Source: FEN-1219 sp963713355
Lineage (GTDB): Bacteria > Pseudomonadota > Gammaproteobacteria > Steroidobacterales > Rariloculaceae
Direction: 5' to 3'
Length of the DNA: 64,000 nt
NCBI GenBank assembly: GCA_963713355.1
Contig: CAVQLK010000006.1
Span: 1,178,001 to 1,242,000 of the forward strand
The notes under the pieces were generated by a model. It was not told where the DNA came from. It searched no databases and saw only the letters and a list, made by a program, of their open reading frames with translations. Every line of letters starts with the position of its first letter. The stretch's first letter is position 1. The position numbers were made by a program, and so were the translations under genes. Shown in pieces: positions 25,989-34,925 of this stretch.

Positions 25989-27053
25989 ATGAGCGAGCGA
26001 ATTCTCGGCTTCGGTCTCGTGGCGGCTGCAATGCTGCTCGCTGGATGCTCCGAGTCGGCGCCTTCGGACGGCGCGGGCGCAGGCGCCGAGACGGCTGCGA
26101 CGACCGCTGCCTCCGGTTGGCAGCATCCGCGCACTGCGTGGGGTGATCCCGATCTACAAGGCATGTGGCCGATCATCAATTTGATCAGCACGCCGTTCCA
26201 ACGCCCCGTCGACCAGCAGGGCAACCCGATCTACGGCGATCGCGCAGAGCTCACCGACGAGGAGTACGCGGCGACGCAGCAGCGGCTCGCCGCGCGCAAC
26301 GAGCGCTACGAAGAGGAGATCAAGAGCAACAAGATGGGCATGGGCCACTGGGCCGAAGCGAGCCACAACAACGATGCGGCGCGTCTGACGTCGTTGATCG
26401 TCGAGCCGAAGAACGGCCGCTTCCCCGAGCTCACGCCGCGCGGCAAGGAGCTCGCGTCGAAGATGAAGAGCACCTGGAGCTCCACGACGTTCGACACGCC
26501 AGCGGACTTCGACACGTGGGATCGGTGCATCACGCGCGGCCTGCCGCCGTCGATGTTCCCGTTCAATTACAACAACGGCATCGAGATTCACCAGGCTCCT
26601 GGCTACGTGATCGTGCGGCTCGAGATGGTTCACGAGGCGCGCGTCATTCCCGTCGACGGCCGTCGCCCGCTCGATCCCGAGATCAAGCAGTGGATGGGCG
26701 AGTCGCGCGGGCACTGGGAAGGCAACACGCTCGTCGTCGAGACGACGAACTTCAACGGGCTCGGCGGCATGACGAACGTCGGCATTCCGGGCTCGCCGCG
26801 CGGCGAAACGCCGACGACGACGAACATGAGGATCACGGAACGCTTCACGCGCACCGACGACGACACGATCCAATACGAGATGTACGTCGACGACCCCGAG
26901 GTGCTGACGCAGCCGTGGAAGGCGCGCTACCCGATGCAGCGCGACGACAGCTATCAGTTCTTCGAGTACGGCTGCCACGAAGACAACACGGCCGTGCGCA
27001 ACTATATCGTCACGTCGCGCTATGAGCGCGCACAGGCAGCGAAGCAACAATGA
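25989..27053 (+). CDS. Uncharacterised secreted lipoprotein, paralogue 2
   Basis: 354-residue predicted lipoprotein (signal LVAAAMLLAGC, lipobox LAGC) of the same unknown family as the genes at 22872 and 31574. Shared features are HPRTAWGDPDLQGMW near the N-terminus, GDRAELTDEEYAA, FDTWDRCITRGLPPSMFP, WMGESRGHWEGNTLVVETT and a C-terminal FFEYGCHEDN. GGAGG stands ahead of ATG 25989. It is divergent from the quinoprotein gene (gap 219 bases) and overlaps the downstream carboxylesterase start as ATGA. The same arrangement, quinoprotein divergent from this family, is repeated at 29.4-32.6 kb. The biochemical role is unknown. Confidence 0.78.
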   Translation: MSERILGFGLVAAAMLLAGCSESAPSDGAGAGAETAATTAASGWQHPRTAWGDPDLQGMWPIINLISTPFQRPVDQQGNPIYGDRAELTDEEYAATQQRLAARNERYEEEIKSNKMGMGHWAEASHNNDAARLTSLIVEPKNGRFPELTPRGKELASKMKSTWSSTTFDTPADFDTWDRCITRGLPPSMFPFNYNNGIEIHQAPGYVIVRLEMVHEARVIPVDGRRPLDPEIKQWMGESRGHWEGNTLVVETTNFNGLGGMTNVGIPGSPRGETPTTTNMRITERFTRTDDDTIQYEMYVDDPEVLTQPWKARYPMQRDDSYQFFEYGCHEDNTAVRNYIVTSRYERAQAAKQQ

Positions 27054-28663
27054 AAAACGTCAACACGACCGGGCTCGCCGGTTTCCTGGCGGCCGCGGGG
27101 CTTCTCGTTTGCGGCGCGGCGAGCGCGCAGCTGAAGGAGCCGCTCGAGCTCGACGCTGGGTCTCTAGGCAACTCCACGGCGTCGTCGCCGGGCGTTCGCG
27201 CGTTTAAAGGCATCCCGTTTGCGGCGTCGCCCGTAGGTGCGCTGCGCTGGCGCGAGCCGCAGCCCGTCGCGAACTGGAACGGCGTTCGCGATGCGAGCAA
27301 GTTCGGCAACGTCTGCATTCAACCGGACGGCGCCGCCAGAGGGCCGAAGGGCCTGAACATCGCGGTCGCGCCGGGCTCGCCGCCGGCGTCCGAGGACTGT
27401 TTGTATCTGAACGTCTGGACAGGCGCGCGCGCCGCAACGGAGCGCCGGCCCGTGATGGTCTATTTCTTCGGCGGTGCCTTCACGGAAGGCGCAGGCTCGA
27501 TACCGCTCTACGACGGCGACGCGCTTGCGAAGAAAGGCGCGGTCGTCGTCACGATGAATTACCGGCTCGGACCGTTCGGCTTCTTCGTGCATCCCGCGTT
27601 GACCGCAGATTCGCCGCACAAGGCGTCGGGCAATTACGGCCTTGCGGATATGGTTGCTTCGCTGCGTTGGGTGCAGAGCAACATCGCAGCGTTCGGCGGC
27701 GATCCGAGCAACGTGACGGTGTTCGGTCAGTCGGCCGGTGCGATGGCGATCGGCTCGCTCGTCACGTCGCCCGAAACGAAAGGCCTCTTTCACCGCGCAA
27801 TCGGCCAGAGCGGCTCGTGGATGGGGCTTGGCCCGTCGGCTGCCATGCAAACACGAGCGCGCGCCGAGGAGGCCGGCAAAGGCCTCGCCGATGCGGCCGG
27901 CGTCACGACGGCCGAGCAGCTGCGTGCGATGCCGGCAGCGGATGTCACGGCGAAATTGCGCAGCGGCTCCGGCATGATCGTCGACGGCTGGATCATTCCC
28001 GAGGATCCGTCGGGAGTGTTCGCGGCCGGCCGGCAAAATCCCGTCGACGTGCTCGCCGGCTCCAACAGGGACGACTTGTCGTTCGCCCCGCAGAACGCGA
28101 CGCCCGAGCAATTCGAGCAGCGCGCGCGTCCGCGCTGGGGCGTCCTCGCCGACGAATTTTTGAGCCTTTATCCGCACGCGACCGACGTGGAAGCGAGCAA
28201 ATCGCAGGCCGATAGCTCCAACGACGGCGCGTTCTGGCACATGCGGTTGTTCGCGGATTACCAAAAGAAGCAAGGCCGGCAGGCGTGGCTCTTCTATTTC
28301 GCGCAAAACCCGCCGGGGCCCGCGGGCCAGCCGGCGTTCCCGGCGGCGCACGCGTCCGAGATCCCGTACGCGTTCAACAACCTCGGCAAGCCGGCGCTGT
28401 TTCCGGACCCGAGTGAGCCTGCGTTATCGGCCGCGTCGGCGCCCGATCTCAAGGTCGCGGACCAGATGTCATCGTATTGGGTCAACTTCGCGCGCACCGG
28501 CAATCCGAACGGTTCAGGATTGCCCGTCTGGCACGAGCATCAGGTCGGCGCCAGCGATCGCGCGATCATTCTCGACGCGGAGCCGAGCTCGGAGAGATTG
28601 CCGGCGAAGGCTCGCCTCGAGCTCTACGACAAGCTGTACGCGCAGATGCGGGCCGCGCGCTGA
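27050..28663 (+). CDS. Secreted type-B carboxylesterase
   Basis: Carboxylesterase/lipase of the para-nitrobenzyl-esterase family, 537 residues, the usual size. It has a signal peptide (FLAAAGLLVCGAASA). Signatures include FKGIPFAASPVGALRWREPQ, the EDCLYLNVW pattern, the oxyanion region MVYFFGGAFTEGAG and the nucleophile elbow NVTVFGQSAGAMA. The catalytic His lies in FPAAHASEIPYAFNNL, and the acid is expected between them. The start overlaps the stop of the preceding lipoprotein gene as ATGA, so the two are translationally coupled. This suggests that the unknown lipoprotein and the esterase act on the same material. The following gene is convergent. Confidence 0.9.
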   Translation: MKNVNTTGLAGFLAAAGLLVCGAASAQLKEPLELDAGSLGNSTASSPGVRAFKGIPFAASPVGALRWREPQPVANWNGVRDASKFGNVCIQPDGAARGPKGLNIAVAPGSPPASEDCLYLNVWTGARAATERRPVMVYFFGGAFTEGAGSIPLYDGDALAKKGAVVVTMNYRLGPFGFFVHPALTADSPHKASGNYGLADMVASLRWVQSNIAAFGGDPSNVTVFGQSAGAMAIGSLVTSPETKGLFHRAIGQSGSWMGLGPSAAMQTRARAEEAGKGLADAAGVTTAEQLRAMPAADVTAKLRSGSGMIVDGWIIPEDPSGVFAAGRQNPVDVLAGSNRDDLSFAPQNATPEQFEQRARPRWGVLADEFLSLYPHATDVEASKSQADSSNDGAFWHMRLFADYQKKQGRQAWLFYFAQNPPGPAGQPAFPAAHASEIPYAFNNLGKPALFPDPSEPALSAASAPDLKVADQMSSYWVNFARTGNPNGSGLPVWHEHQVGASDRAIILDAEPSSERLPAKARLELYDKLYAQMRAAR

Positions 28664-28842
28664 GCGGCGGCGGCTAGCGAACGCAGCGACGGAAGCGACC
28701 GGTCCTGTTGTAAGGATCGCTGCCGAAGTCTTCCCGTTCTTCAACCGATGCGCTATTGAGCGCGTCTTGGCTCGTCGGCGCCCGCCCGCTCGTCGAGTTA
28801 CTGATGCGAAGCGGCGCCCGGGTTTACGCCGCTAGCCGCCGC

Positions 28843-29352
28843 TCACTGCGGCGCGACGTTCCGATTCTTGATGAGCCACTGCCCGTTGACGCGCACGAGC
28901 TCGTCGACGCCGCGGCCGGCTGCGGCCACGCGCGGCGGCGTCTCGGGGCCGTTCGCGCCGAACACGGTCATCCAATATGAGTCGTAGCGTGCTTCGTTCG
29001 GGCCCGTGAACGTGAGCTGGTGATTCGCGATGACGTGATACATCGGTGCGCTCGGCGTGCCGGCTGCGGCGCGCTCGTCGCGGCCCTTCTTGAGATCGGC
29101 CACCATCGCCGTGAGATCGGCGCGGCCCTTGCGCTGGGTGTTGCCGCTGCCGAACGTGCCGTCCTCCGTGAAAACGGCCGCGTAGCCGGCGGCATCCATC
29201 GAGTCGAGCGCGCGCACGTAGCGCCACATCAACGCCTCGATGGCTGCGCGATCCTGTGCTTCCCGCAGAACCGCCGCGTCGTCCGCGTGCACCCCGGTCT
29301 GCGCGCCGAGTGCAAAAGCCGCCACTGCCAAGCCCGTCGTCAACTTACGCAT
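28843..29352 (-). CDS. Secreted NTF2/SnoaL-like protein
   Basis: 169-residue protein with a signal peptide (GLAVAAFALGAQTGVHA) and an NTF2-like (SnoaL_4-type) cone fold. Typical elements are DRAAIEALMWRYVRALDSMD, YAAVFTEDGTFGSG and a late DELVRVNGQWLIKNR. Members act as small hydrolases, isomerases or binding proteins, and catalytic residues vary too much to assign one here. It lies 22 bases downstream of the second quinoprotein gene on the same strand, so it is probably the last gene of that unit. The 179-base gap to the convergent carboxylesterase shows no gene and no obvious terminator. Confidence 0.8.
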   Translation of the reverse strand: MRKLTTGLAVAAFALGAQTGVHADDAAVLREAQDRAAIEALMWRYVRALDSMDAAGYAAVFTEDGTFGSGNTQRKGRADLTAMVADLKKGRDERAAAGTPSAPMYHVIANHQLTFTGPNEARYDSYWMTVFGANGPETPPRVAAAGRGVDELVRVNGQWLIKNRNVAPQ

Positions 29353-29374
29353 ACCCTATTCTCCCAAGCCGTTG

Positions 29375-31414
29375 TTACTGATTGCTGCCGCCGAGCGCGA
29401 ACACCAGGTAGTGTCCCGCGCCGGGCTCCGGCTGTTTGAGCCCTTGGCTGAAGAGCCCGTTGCCGCCGACGGCGATCGCAACGTACTGCTTGCCGCCGAC
29501 GGAGTACACCGCCGGCACGCCTTCGGTCGCGGCCGGCAGATCGTAGCTCCAGAGCACTTTGCCGGTGTCGGCGTCGTAGGCGCGGAATTTGCGGTCCGAC
29601 GACGTGCCGATGAACAAGAGGCCGCCGGCCGTGGCGACGACGCCGCCGCGCGGCGCGTGACTGCCCGTGCCGATGGTGCCGTTCGCCGCCAAGCTCGCGA
29701 CGTCGCCGTTCGGGATCTGCCAGAGAATCGTGCCTTCGTTCAAGTCGTAGGCCGTGACTTGCGACCACGGCGGGCCGATTGCCGACAGTCCCGTGCTCGG
29801 CTGAATCATGAAATCGGCCGGCGCGGTGTACGGGATGAAATCCGCGCCCGCGTTCGGCGGCGGCAGCGGCGGCGGTCGATTGCCGCCGCCTCCCGGTCCA
29901 CCGCCGGGCGGCCCGCCTCCGGCACCGGGCCCGACGCCGGGGGCCGGTGGCTGCGGAACGCGCAGATTCGCCGTGGTCGGCAGCTCCTTCGAAACGACGT
30001 AGAGCCTGCCGTTCTGTGGATCGGCGGCCGAGCCGCCCCAGTTGGTGCCGCCGTTGTGCCCCGGCATCATGACTGCCCCTTGCAGGCTTGGCGGCGTATA
30101 CAGCCCTTCGTTGCGCGCGGTGCGCAAGAACTCGCGGACCTTCGCCTGATCCTCGGTCGAAATGTGCGGATTGATGTCGGTTTCCGTGAACGACTGCCGC
30201 GCGAACGGCGGCGGTTTCGTCGGGAACGGCTGCGTCGGCCAGCTCATCTCACCCGGCGTATCCGACTGCGGCACGGGCCGCTCCTCGATCGGCCACAGCG
30301 GCGCGCCCGTGATGCGGTTGAAGACGTAGACGAAGCCTTGCTTGCTCGGCTGTGCAATGGCCGGAATCGAGACGCCGTCGTGGACGACCGTGAGCAGCTT
30401 CGGTGCCGTCGGCAAATCGTAGTCCCAGAGATCGTGATGGATCGTCTGGAAGTGCCACAGTCGCTTGCCGCTGCGCGCGTCGAGCGCGAGCAGGCTATTG
30501 CCGAAGAGATTCTCGCCGTGGCGGTTGCCGCCGTAAAAATCGTAGCGCGCGGTTCCGGTCGGGATGTAGACGATGCCGAGCTCGGAGTCGATCGTCGACT
30601 CGCTCCAGTTGTGCACGCCGCCGTAATTACCGAGCCCTGCCTCCGGCCACGTGTCGGCGCCGAACTCGCCGGGCCGCGGGACGGTATGGAAAATCCACAG
30701 CAACACGCCGGTGCGGACGTTGTACGCGTGAATGTCGGCCGGCGCCGAGGCGTAGCCGCCGCCTCCGGCCGGTAGAGACATGATGATGGTGTCTTCGAAA
30801 ATCCGACCCGGATTGTTGGTCTGCAGTGCTCGGATCGTCGTGATGTCGCCGTCGAGGCCGACGCGTAGGTCGACGCGGCCGTCGGTGCCGAAGCTGCGAA
30901 TCGTCTCGCCGGTCTTCGGGTCGATGGCGGTGAGGTGACCGGCATTCACGTACAGAAGCCGCTCTTCGCTGCCGTCGGCGCTGCGCCAGTAATTCATACC
31001 ACGCGTGCCGACTGCGCCTTCGTTGGCGTGTACCCAGAGCTCGCGGCCCGTCGCGGCATCGAGCGCGACGATCGAGCGTCCCTTCGCGAGCACGTACATC
31101 GTGTTGCCCACGACGAGCGGATTGAACGAATAATTCTCCGTCGTCGGATACGTCCAAGCGACTTCGAGTTGGCCGACGTTGCTCTTGTCTATCTGCTTCA
31201 GCGACGAGTACTGCGACGAATCGGCGCCGCCGAGATACGCGTCCCAGCCTTCGAAGTCGAAATTGCCGGACGGAGCCGCTGCTGCGTCGACTGCCGCATC
31301 GCCTTCGGAGGAGGGCGAGCAGGCAGCCAGTCCGGCGGCGAGTAGCACCGCGGCAGGACCTAGGATGCGAATCGGCGTCGTTCGAGCGCGACGCTTGTTG
31401 TCTGTCGAAAGCAT
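29375..31414 (-). CDS. PQQ-type quinoprotein dehydrogenase, lipoprotein (second copy)
   Basis: Intact quinoprotein, 679 residues, related to the broken copy at 23752. ATG 31414, with GGGGGAGG upstream, gives a lipoprotein signal (GPAAVLLAAGLAAC). The longer frame to 31639 has no comparable start. Propeller blades include SSQYSSLKQIDKSNVGQLEV, IVALDAATGRELWVHAN, RLWHFQTIHHDLWDYDLPTA and FRAYDADTGKVLWSYDLPA. A Gly/Pro-rich linker near residues 525-560 resembles the linker where the other copy is frameshifted. No haem-c motif is present. It is divergent from a member of the three-paralogue unknown family across 159 bases, the same pairing as for the first copy. The substrate is probably an alcohol or aldose, which is inferred from family only. 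Confidence 0.88.
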   Translation of the reverse strand: MLSTDNKRRARTTPIRILGPAAVLLAAGLAACSPSSEGDAAVDAAAAPSGNFDFEGWDAYLGGADSSQYSSLKQIDKSNVGQLEVAWTYPTTENYSFNPLVVGNTMYVLAKGRSIVALDAATGRELWVHANEGAVGTRGMNYWRSADGSEERLLYVNAGHLTAIDPKTGETIRSFGTDGRVDLRVGLDGDITTIRALQTNNPGRIFEDTIIMSLPAGGGGYASAPADIHAYNVRTGVLLWIFHTVPRPGEFGADTWPEAGLGNYGGVHNWSESTIDSELGIVYIPTGTARYDFYGGNRHGENLFGNSLLALDARSGKRLWHFQTIHHDLWDYDLPTAPKLLTVVHDGVSIPAIAQPSKQGFVYVFNRITGAPLWPIEERPVPQSDTPGEMSWPTQPFPTKPPPFARQSFTETDINPHISTEDQAKVREFLRTARNEGLYTPPSLQGAVMMPGHNGGTNWGGSAADPQNGRLYVVSKELPTTANLRVPQPPAPGVGPGAGGGPPGGGPGGGGNRPPPLPPPNAGADFIPYTAPADFMIQPSTGLSAIGPPWSQVTAYDLNEGTILWQIPNGDVASLAANGTIGTGSHAPRGGVVATAGGLLFIGTSSDRKFRAYDADTGKVLWSYDLPAATEGVPAVYSVGGKQYVAIAVGGNGLFSQGLKQPEPGAGHYLVFALGGSNQ

Positions 31415-31573
31415 TGGGCTTGCCTCCCCCTGCATAACCCTGGAAGCCGAGCGGGATACTACCAGTAGGCCACCGGAATTCGGCATCCGTCGTGTCTGAA
31501 GAAAGCCCCGGGAATGGAGCGTTCGGCCGGGACGAGCTTTATCCTCTCGGAATCGGAGGCATGGAGGCGCAAT

Positions 31574-32563
31574 ATGCGCAGAGGTAGCTGGTTGACGGTG
31601 GGCGTCGCGGCAACAGTCGCGTGCACGCTCGGCGCGCAAGAAGCCCGCCGCACGCCGTGGGGCGATCCGGACTTACGCGGCACGTACACGAGCGACAACT
31701 CGATCGGCGTGCCGTTCGAGCGGCCGACCCAGTTCGGCGACCGAGCCGAGCTCACTGACGAGGAGTACTCCGGCAAGGTCAACGCGAACGAGGAGCAGCT
31801 CGCGAAGGATCAGAACCCGGAGCCCGAGAGCGAGTTCTCGGCCGAGGATCCGTCCGCGATCAACGCGTCGCGTCACTGGCTCGAGCGCCCGGAGGTGCCG
31901 TCGCGGGCGACATCGCTCGTCATCGATCCGGCGAACGGCCGTCTGCCGGAGCTCACGCGCGCCGGGCAGCAGCGCCTCGCGGAGCGCCGCGGCCGACGCG
32001 GCCGCGGCTTGCCGACCTCGTACACGGATTTCAGCAATTACGATCGTTGCCTGACGCGTGGGCTCGTCGGCTCGATCGTGCCCGTCATCTACGGCAACGG
32101 CACGCAGATCGTGCAAGCGCCGGGCGTCGTCGTGATCCGCAACGAGATGATCCATGAAGCGCGCGTGATCCCGCTCGACGGCAGCGCGCACGCTGGCGCA
32201 GGCGTGAAGATGTGGATGGGCGACTCGCGCGGGCACTTCGAAGGCGACACGCTCGTCATCGAGACGACGAACTTCACGGACCGTACGGGCCTCGGCGGCA
32301 ATGGCAACGGCGCCGTGCACAGCGAGAGCTTGCGGCTTGTCGAACGGCTTCGCCGCGTCGACGCCGACACGCTGCGCTACGAGTTCACGGTGCACGACGC
32401 GGAGACGTACACGCAGCCGTGGACCGTCGCCTTCGATCTCGACAGCCGGCCGGGCTACGAGATCTACGAGTACGCCTGCCACGAAGGCAACTTGGGGCTA
32501 GCGAACATGCTGAGCGCCGCCCGCGCCGAAGAACGCGCCGCCGCCGAAGCGGCTAAGCGCTGA
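31574..32563 (+). CDS. Uncharacterised secreted protein, paralogue 3
   Basis: 329-residue exported protein of the family also encoded at 22872 and 25989. ATG 31574 has GGAGG 6 bases upstream and opens a signal sequence (WLTVGVAATVACTLGAQ). An ATG at 31514 is less likely. Shared blocks are RTPWGDPDLRGTY, FGDRAELTDEEYSG, NYDRCLTRGLVGSIVP, WMGDSRGHFEGDTLVIETT and EIYEYACHEGN. Conserved Asp, Cys and His residues in these blocks could form an active or metal site, but none is proven. It is divergent from the second quinoprotein gene. The gene end overlaps the convergent HAD-phosphatase gene by 11 bases. Confidence 0.78.
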   Translation: MRRGSWLTVGVAATVACTLGAQEARRTPWGDPDLRGTYTSDNSIGVPFERPTQFGDRAELTDEEYSGKVNANEEQLAKDQNPEPESEFSAEDPSAINASRHWLERPEVPSRATSLVIDPANGRLPELTRAGQQRLAERRGRRGRGLPTSYTDFSNYDRCLTRGLVGSIVPVIYGNGTQIVQAPGVVVIRNEMIHEARVIPLDGSAHAGAGVKMWMGDSRGHFEGDTLVIETTNFTDRTGLGGNGNGAVHSESLRLVERLRRVDADTLRYEFTVHDAETYTQPWTVAFDLDSRPGYEIYEYACHEGNLGLANMLSAARAEERAAAEAAKR

Positions 32564-33242
32564 GATCGAGGGCGGCGGGAAGGTCGGCGAAGGTGCGGAT
32601 GCGGGGGGACGTGCCGAGCTCGGTTTCGTCGATTTTGCCGTAGCCGTAGCTCGCGAGCACGAAGCCGTAGCCTGCTGCGCGTGCGGCGCGAAGATCTTGG
32701 TGCGAGTCGCCGACGAGTGCTGCCTCGTTGGGGGCGACGCCGAGCGTTTCCGCGGCGACCTTGAGCGGCAACGGGCTCGGCTTTTTCTCGGCGAGGCTGT
32801 CGCCGCCGAGCAGCAGCTCGAAGTAGTCGCGAACTCCGGCGGTCGCGAGGAGTGGGTCGGAGAATGCGTAGCGTTTGTTCGTGATGCAGCAGAGCTTGAT
32901 GTCGCGCGCGCGCAAGGCATCGAGCGTGGCGAGCACACCGGGGTACAGCCGGCTGCGCACGAATAGATTGTCGGCGTAGCACGCGAGGAAAGCGGCGAGG
33001 GCGGCTTTGTGCCGCGCGTCGCCAAGGAGTGTCGACTCGCCTTGTGTGCCGGCGTGCGCGATCGCGCGCGCGATCAGCGTCTCGAGCCCGTCGCCAATCC
33101 AAACGCGCGTGCGCACCTCGCCGGGTGACGCATAGCCGATCGCTTCGAGCGCACTACCCAAGCAGTGCGCGATGTCCGGAGCTGAGTCGACTAGCGTGCC
33201 GTCGAGATCGATGGCGAGTAGCTTGACCCTTCGCTCGCTCAA
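32553..33242 (-). CDS. HAD-family phosphatase, phosphoglycolate-phosphatase-like (HAD-2)
   Basis: 229-residue haloacid-dehalogenase-superfamily phosphatase. It carries motif I LLAIDLDGTLVDSAPD, motif II CCITNK, motif III lysine near LAEKKPSPLPL and motif IV ALVGDSHQDLRAAR, all intact. The start is taken as TTG 33242, whose TGA overlap with dhaK (TTGA) implies translational coupling. No ATG or GTG is available before motif I. Sequence style is that of Gph, which dephosphorylates 2-phosphoglycolate and would fit the glycolate genes in the window. Its position as last gene of a kinase/aldolase operon suggests instead, or in addition, a sugar phosphate. The exact substrate is open. Confidence 0.85.
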   Translation of the reverse strand: MSERRVKLLAIDLDGTLVDSAPDIAHCLGSALEAIGYASPGEVRTRVWIGDGLETLIARAIAHAGTQGESTLLGDARHKAALAAFLACYADNLFVRSRLYPGVLATLDALRARDIKLCCITNKRYAFSDPLLATAGVRDYFELLLGGDSLAEKKPSPLPLKVAAETLGVAPNEAALVGDSHQDLRAARAAGYGFVLASYGYGKIDETELGTSPRIRTFADLPAALDLSA

Positions 33243-34234
33243 AACACGCGGACGGCGATATCGGCGGGTGCTGCGAGCAGCTCCTCGATTTCCTTGTCGA
33301 GCTTCAGCAAGGTCAGAGAAGCGCCGGCCATCTCGAGCGAAGTGCAATAGTTGCCGACGTAGTTGCGCACGATGTCGAGGCCGCTGGCCTTCGCGCGCAG
33401 CGCCGCCTTGCGGTATAGCACGTACAGCTCGCTCGGCGGCGTGCCGCCGAAGCCGTTGACCATCAGCGCGACGCGATCGCCGCTCTTGAACGGCAGGTCC
33501 TTCGCGACGGCGTCGAAGAGCTCGTCGACGATCGCGTCGGCGGGCTTCATCTTGTCGCGGCGGCGGCCCGGCTCGCCGTGAATGCCGACGCCGACCTCCA
33601 TCTCGTCGTCGCCGAGCTCGAAGATCGGCTTGCCTTTGGCGGGCGGCGTGCACGACGTCAGTGCGACGCCCATCGAGCGGACGTTCGCGTTGACCTTCTT
33701 GGCAATCTCGAGCAATTGATCGAGATTGGCTCCTTTCTCGGCTGCAGCGCCGCAGGCCTTCATGACGAAGAAGTTACCGGCGACGCCGCGGCGGCCGATC
33801 GTGTACGAGCTGTTCTGCACGGCGACGTCGTCGTCGATGATGAACGATTTGACGTTGATGCCCTCGGCCTCGGCCATCTCGATGGCCATGTCCCAGTTCA
33901 TCCGGTCGCCTTGATAGTTGTTGATCAGCACGAGCACGCCTTTCGGCGAGTTCATGAGCTTGATGCACTCGAGGCAGTACTCCATCGGCGGCGCCGCGAA
34001 CACGTTACCCGGCGACGCCGCGTCGAGCATGCCGCGGCCGACCGTCATGACGTGCGCCGGCTCGTGGCCGCTGCCGGAGCCTTGAATCACCGACACGTGA
34101 TTCTTGCTCGGCCGGTCGGCGCGATAGATGAGGTTGTACTTCGGCTCGTACTTGAGCTTGCCCTCGTTGGCGAGAAAAATGCCTTCGAGCAACTCAGGAA
34201 CGAACTTGGCCGGATCGTTGACGAACTTTTTCAT
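33239..34234 (-). CDS. dhaK: Dihydroxyacetone-kinase-type subunit DhaK
   Basis: Substrate-binding subunit of a DhaK/DhaL kinase, 331 residues. The family active-site loop appears as GSGSGHEPAHVMTVGRG. The substrate-linking histidine lies in VGVGIHGEPGRRR. Several positions differ from classical DhaK: LINNYQGDRMNWDMAIE replaces the usual KNYTGDRLNF block, and MLDAASPGNVFAAPP replaces the AAVCGDVFASP type. The natural substrate may therefore be another ketose or ketose derivative rather than dihydroxyacetone. dhaL lies immediately upstream. No DhaM (PTS-type phosphotransferase) gene is present, which points to an ATP-dependent kinase. It is translationally coupled to HAD-2. Confidence 0.9.
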   Translation of the reverse strand: MKKFVNDPAKFVPELLEGIFLANEGKLKYEPKYNLIYRADRPSKNHVSVIQGSGSGHEPAHVMTVGRGMLDAASPGNVFAAPPMEYCLECIKLMNSPKGVLVLINNYQGDRMNWDMAIEMAEAEGINVKSFIIDDDVAVQNSSYTIGRRGVAGNFFVMKACGAAAEKGANLDQLLEIAKKVNANVRSMGVALTSCTPPAKGKPIFELGDDEMEVGVGIHGEPGRRRDKMKPADAIVDELFDAVAKDLPFKSGDRVALMVNGFGGTPPSELYVLYRKAALRAKASGLDIVRNYVGNYCTSLEMAGASLTLLKLDKEIEELLAAPADIAVRVF

Positions 34235-34261
34235 GATGAGTCCCCCGGTTCGATTGAGTGT

Positions 34262-34925
34262 CTAGTTCTTGCTCGGCGTCGGTCTTGCGACGCCGAACTG
34301 CTTGCAAAGGTCGTTCATCATCGTGGCGATCGCCACAATACCCGGATCGGGAGTGCCTATGCTCCGGTCGCCCGTGAACTGCTGGCGGCCGCGCTTCGCG
34401 ACGAGGCCTTTCGTGCGCTCGATCGCCTCGTTGGCGACCTCGGTCGCTCTCTGCAGCACGTCTCGTGCGTTCGCATCGGGCTTGCTCGCGTGCTCGTGGA
34501 CAATGTCGCGGATCGGGATCAGCGCGTCGAGCAGCGTCTTGTCGCCGAGCTGCGCGCCGCCGCGCTTCTGGATGCCCTTCGATGCTGGCCGTCAGCATCT
34601 TGTCGAGATCGGCGAGCGTGATGCTCGTGCGGTCCTTCGACAGCGCGCCCGCGCGCATGAAGCCCGTGCCCCAGATCGGACCGGAGCAGCCGCCGACGTT
34701 CTTCGAGATCAGCATGCTGATCTTCAGCAGGAAGCTGCCGATCGAGCTGCGGTCGAGCTCGTTCCACTCTTGCTCGATCGCGCGGAAGCCCGTGGCCAGC
34801 GAGACGCCGAAATCGGCATCGCCGGCGTAGGAGTCGAGCTCGCAGAAGTACTGCTCGTTCTTCAGTGCCGTCGTCGCGATGCTCTTGACCGCCGTTTCGA
34901 CGTCCGCCAGTGTGATTTCCTTCAT
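34262..34925 (-). CDS. dhaL: Dihydroxyacetone-kinase-type subunit DhaL, frameshifted
   Basis: Nucleotide-binding subunit of the kinase, about 220 residues once corrected. The start ATG 34925 overlaps the stop of the upstream HAD gene (ATGA). The Mg-ATP site shows as DSYAGDADFGVSLATG, holding the Asp cluster expected in DhaL, followed by ISKNVGGCSGPIWGTGFMRAG. The frame breaks after LTASIEG. One surplus base in the CCC at 34575-34577 (plus strand) separates the N-terminal two thirds from the rest. The rest continues in another frame as IQKRGGAQLGDKTLLDAL and ends GIVAIATMMNDLCKQFG. The span is one base more than a multiple of three. Both parts match the family, so this is one gene with a single-base insertion. 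Confidence 0.85.

Noticed and set aside
32553..33242. HAD-2 named firmly as phosphoglycolate phosphatase (gph)
   Set aside because: Motifs fit Gph, but the gene is coupled to dhaK in a sugar-type operon, so the substrate is not settled.
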